Both the position numbers and the translations under genes were made by a program. From NCBI GenBank assembly GCA_029379385.1, contig CM055614.1:496001-560000 (forward strand): 64,000 nt of DNA, written 5' to 3'. Below, piece after piece: positions 62,468-64,000 of the stretch. The DNA is from Quillaja saponaria. Taxonomy: Eukaryota > Streptophyta > Magnoliopsida > Fabales > Quillajaceae. Under the pieces are notes generated by a model. The model did not search any database. It worked only from the letters and a program-made list of their open reading frames with translations, and had not been told where the DNA came from. Numbering within the stretch: position 1 is the stretch's first letter; every line of letters begins with the position of its first letter.

Positions 62468-64000
62468 ATTGGAGAACCAAAAAAATAGAGTTTTCAAGAC
62501 AGTACGATGTTGGAAGAGGATGCTGCAGTAATCACATTGGGAACATTAAGGTAAAACTCAATAACTACAAGATTTTTATGTTCGGTATGATTAGTACTAG
62601 GCACTATTGAGCTAGAATTTGTGCTCTGGTATCCATGTCGCCCATAAGTTTTTTTTTTTTTTTTTTTGGAGTTAGTAACATAATATCATAGATTATCGAC
62701 TCTCATTGTATTCTTGTACTTAATACTTTGCAAAGTTTGTCAGACATGGTTTTATTTGGATTGTATTCTGGAGTTTGAAAATTATCCTGGACCAAATGAC
62801 AAAGTATTTTCATCTTTTGTGAAAATTTATTCTGAAATGTTGCCCAAAACTGACAGATAGTTATAACATATTCATTAACTTAATTAGATGTGTTGTTGAG
62901 GTTGGAGAAAATAATGAAGATTATGGAAAAAAAAGAGGTCCATTTTCTAGGTGGAGAAAAGAAAATAAGTCTCTATTCTCTAGGTGGGTACTTCCTCTAC
63001 GAGGTTCAACATTATGGATGTCTTCTATTCGTGATGATGTTTCACATGTTTTGGTGTAAAACTCTGGTTAATATCAGGTGAACAATTTCTGCTAGAATTA
63101 GCTCAAAACTGCTAGTTATCTTTGTATTATGCGGTTGCCAGTTGTCTATTATGAGTCTAGTTCAGTTTATGCATAACTTGAGAGCGTATATTAATATTGT
63201 TATATGTAAATCTCAGTCATTTTTGTGTTGCAATGTCTGGTTGTACTAATTGAATCAGATTGTATAAAGCCTAAATGTGGTGCTGAAAAACCATCGGAAA
63301 TGTTGTTATCTAATGTCCTCTTCGATTGAAGTTAATATAGGTTGCGTGTTTTTTGCTCAGCCCAAACCTAATTTCACTTTAGGTGAAAGTGGAACCAAGT
63401 TAGGTATATTAACAGACACAGGGAAGCGATGGGGGACTAAACCTACGTTGCAGGAATATAGATTGCTTGTTAGTTGCAGAAGAATGACTATCTATCTGAA
63501 GTGATTATGGATGTTTAGTTCTGATACCATATTTATTGAACTAGGATATCGCATTTGATGAACAAATGAAGATTAGTTTTGGGATGAATGATCTAACCGA
63601 CAAAAAATATAAAAAAAATAAAAACGCAGAGGAACCTTTATTGTTTGCATATTATGAAAAAAAAGTCAAAATCATAGAATTAGAAAATTAGAATAGAAAT
63701 TAAAAAAAGAGGAAATTATTTCAACTTTTCTGTGTTATGTTGATGTTGGACAAATTTATTTTGTATTCTTAAAATCTACAACACATCTCTCTTGAAACTT
63801 GAAAACAAGATGTAACTTGGTCCCAACTCTAAATATTTAAGAACAAATGCATAAAATATTTTTATAATCTTATTTTTAGGAGATATCATTTAGTGTTTAA
63901 ATTAATTTTGTATTAAATGATATTATTAAAGTAAAAATAAATTATTAATTAATTATTCTAAAAACAAATTTTTTTTGAAATTATATAATATTTAAAGAAT
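62468..64000. other. 3' flank of the GPR107-like gene and intergenic DNA
   Basis: The first few hundred bases are the probable 3' UTR, with a long T-tract at about 62649-62667. Beyond it the sequence is AT-rich. Short ORFs near 62890-63081 and 63277-63504 show no recognisable features. The window ends in AT-rich sequence. Confidence 0.5.

Overview
This is nuclear DNA from a flowering plant, almost certainly a eudicot. The genes carry many short GT-AG introns, the intergenic DNA is AT-rich, and every recognisable protein is closest to a plant family (BODYGUARD, plant methionine gamma-lyase, D27-like, DUF538, HLB1, GH9B). The transposons (RTE-type LINE, CACTA, hAT MITEs, an Au-like SINE) are typical plant ones. 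I cannot name the species. No bacterial, organellar or viral segment was seen.

Layout. 1-3 kb: a small membrane-protein gene (minus) with a disturbed reading frame and an Au-like SINE in an intron. 3.6-14.2 kb: a 21-exon Ste20/OSR1-SPAK-type kinase gene (minus, 734 aa reconstructed in frame); its intron 11 holds a nearly full-length RTE LINE (6799-9984) inserted antisense with an 18-bp target duplication. 16.4-22.7 kb: the 14-exon TPR gene HLB1 (minus, 523 aa) with a hAT-like MITE in intron 6. 23.5-24.0 kb: an intronless DUF538 gene (plus), divergent from HLB1. 24.7-34.6 kb: transposon-rich, with a hAT MITE and a complete but mutated CACTA element (26723-34639) that has both termini, a 3-bp target duplication, two transposon genes and an internal 195-bp tandem array. 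37.4-56.0 kb: MGL (plus), BDG (minus) and a D27-like gene (plus). 57.4-59.8 kb: a GH9B endoglucanase (plus, seven exons). 61.1-62.5 kb: an intronless seven-transmembrane GPR107/108-like protein (plus). The rest is AT-rich intergenic DNA with MITE remnants and one HSP70 fragment.

The genes do not form a pathway or operon. MGL degrades methionine, BDG is a cuticle-related alpha/beta hydrolase, the D27-like protein is a plastid carotenoid isomerase relative, and the endoglucanase acts on the wall. From memory, MGL, BDG1 and a D27-like gene have consecutive locus numbers in Arabidopsis (At1g64660, At1g64670, At1g64680), so this block looks like conserved microsynteny.

The most useful second looks are the one-base frameshift in a G7 run of the D27-like gene, the frame problems in the first gene, the precise insertion footprints of five transposable elements, and the tandem repeat array inside the CACTA element. 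I did not find a convincing new biological system. Exon boundaries were worked out by hand from GT-AG sites and reading-frame continuity, without transcript data.
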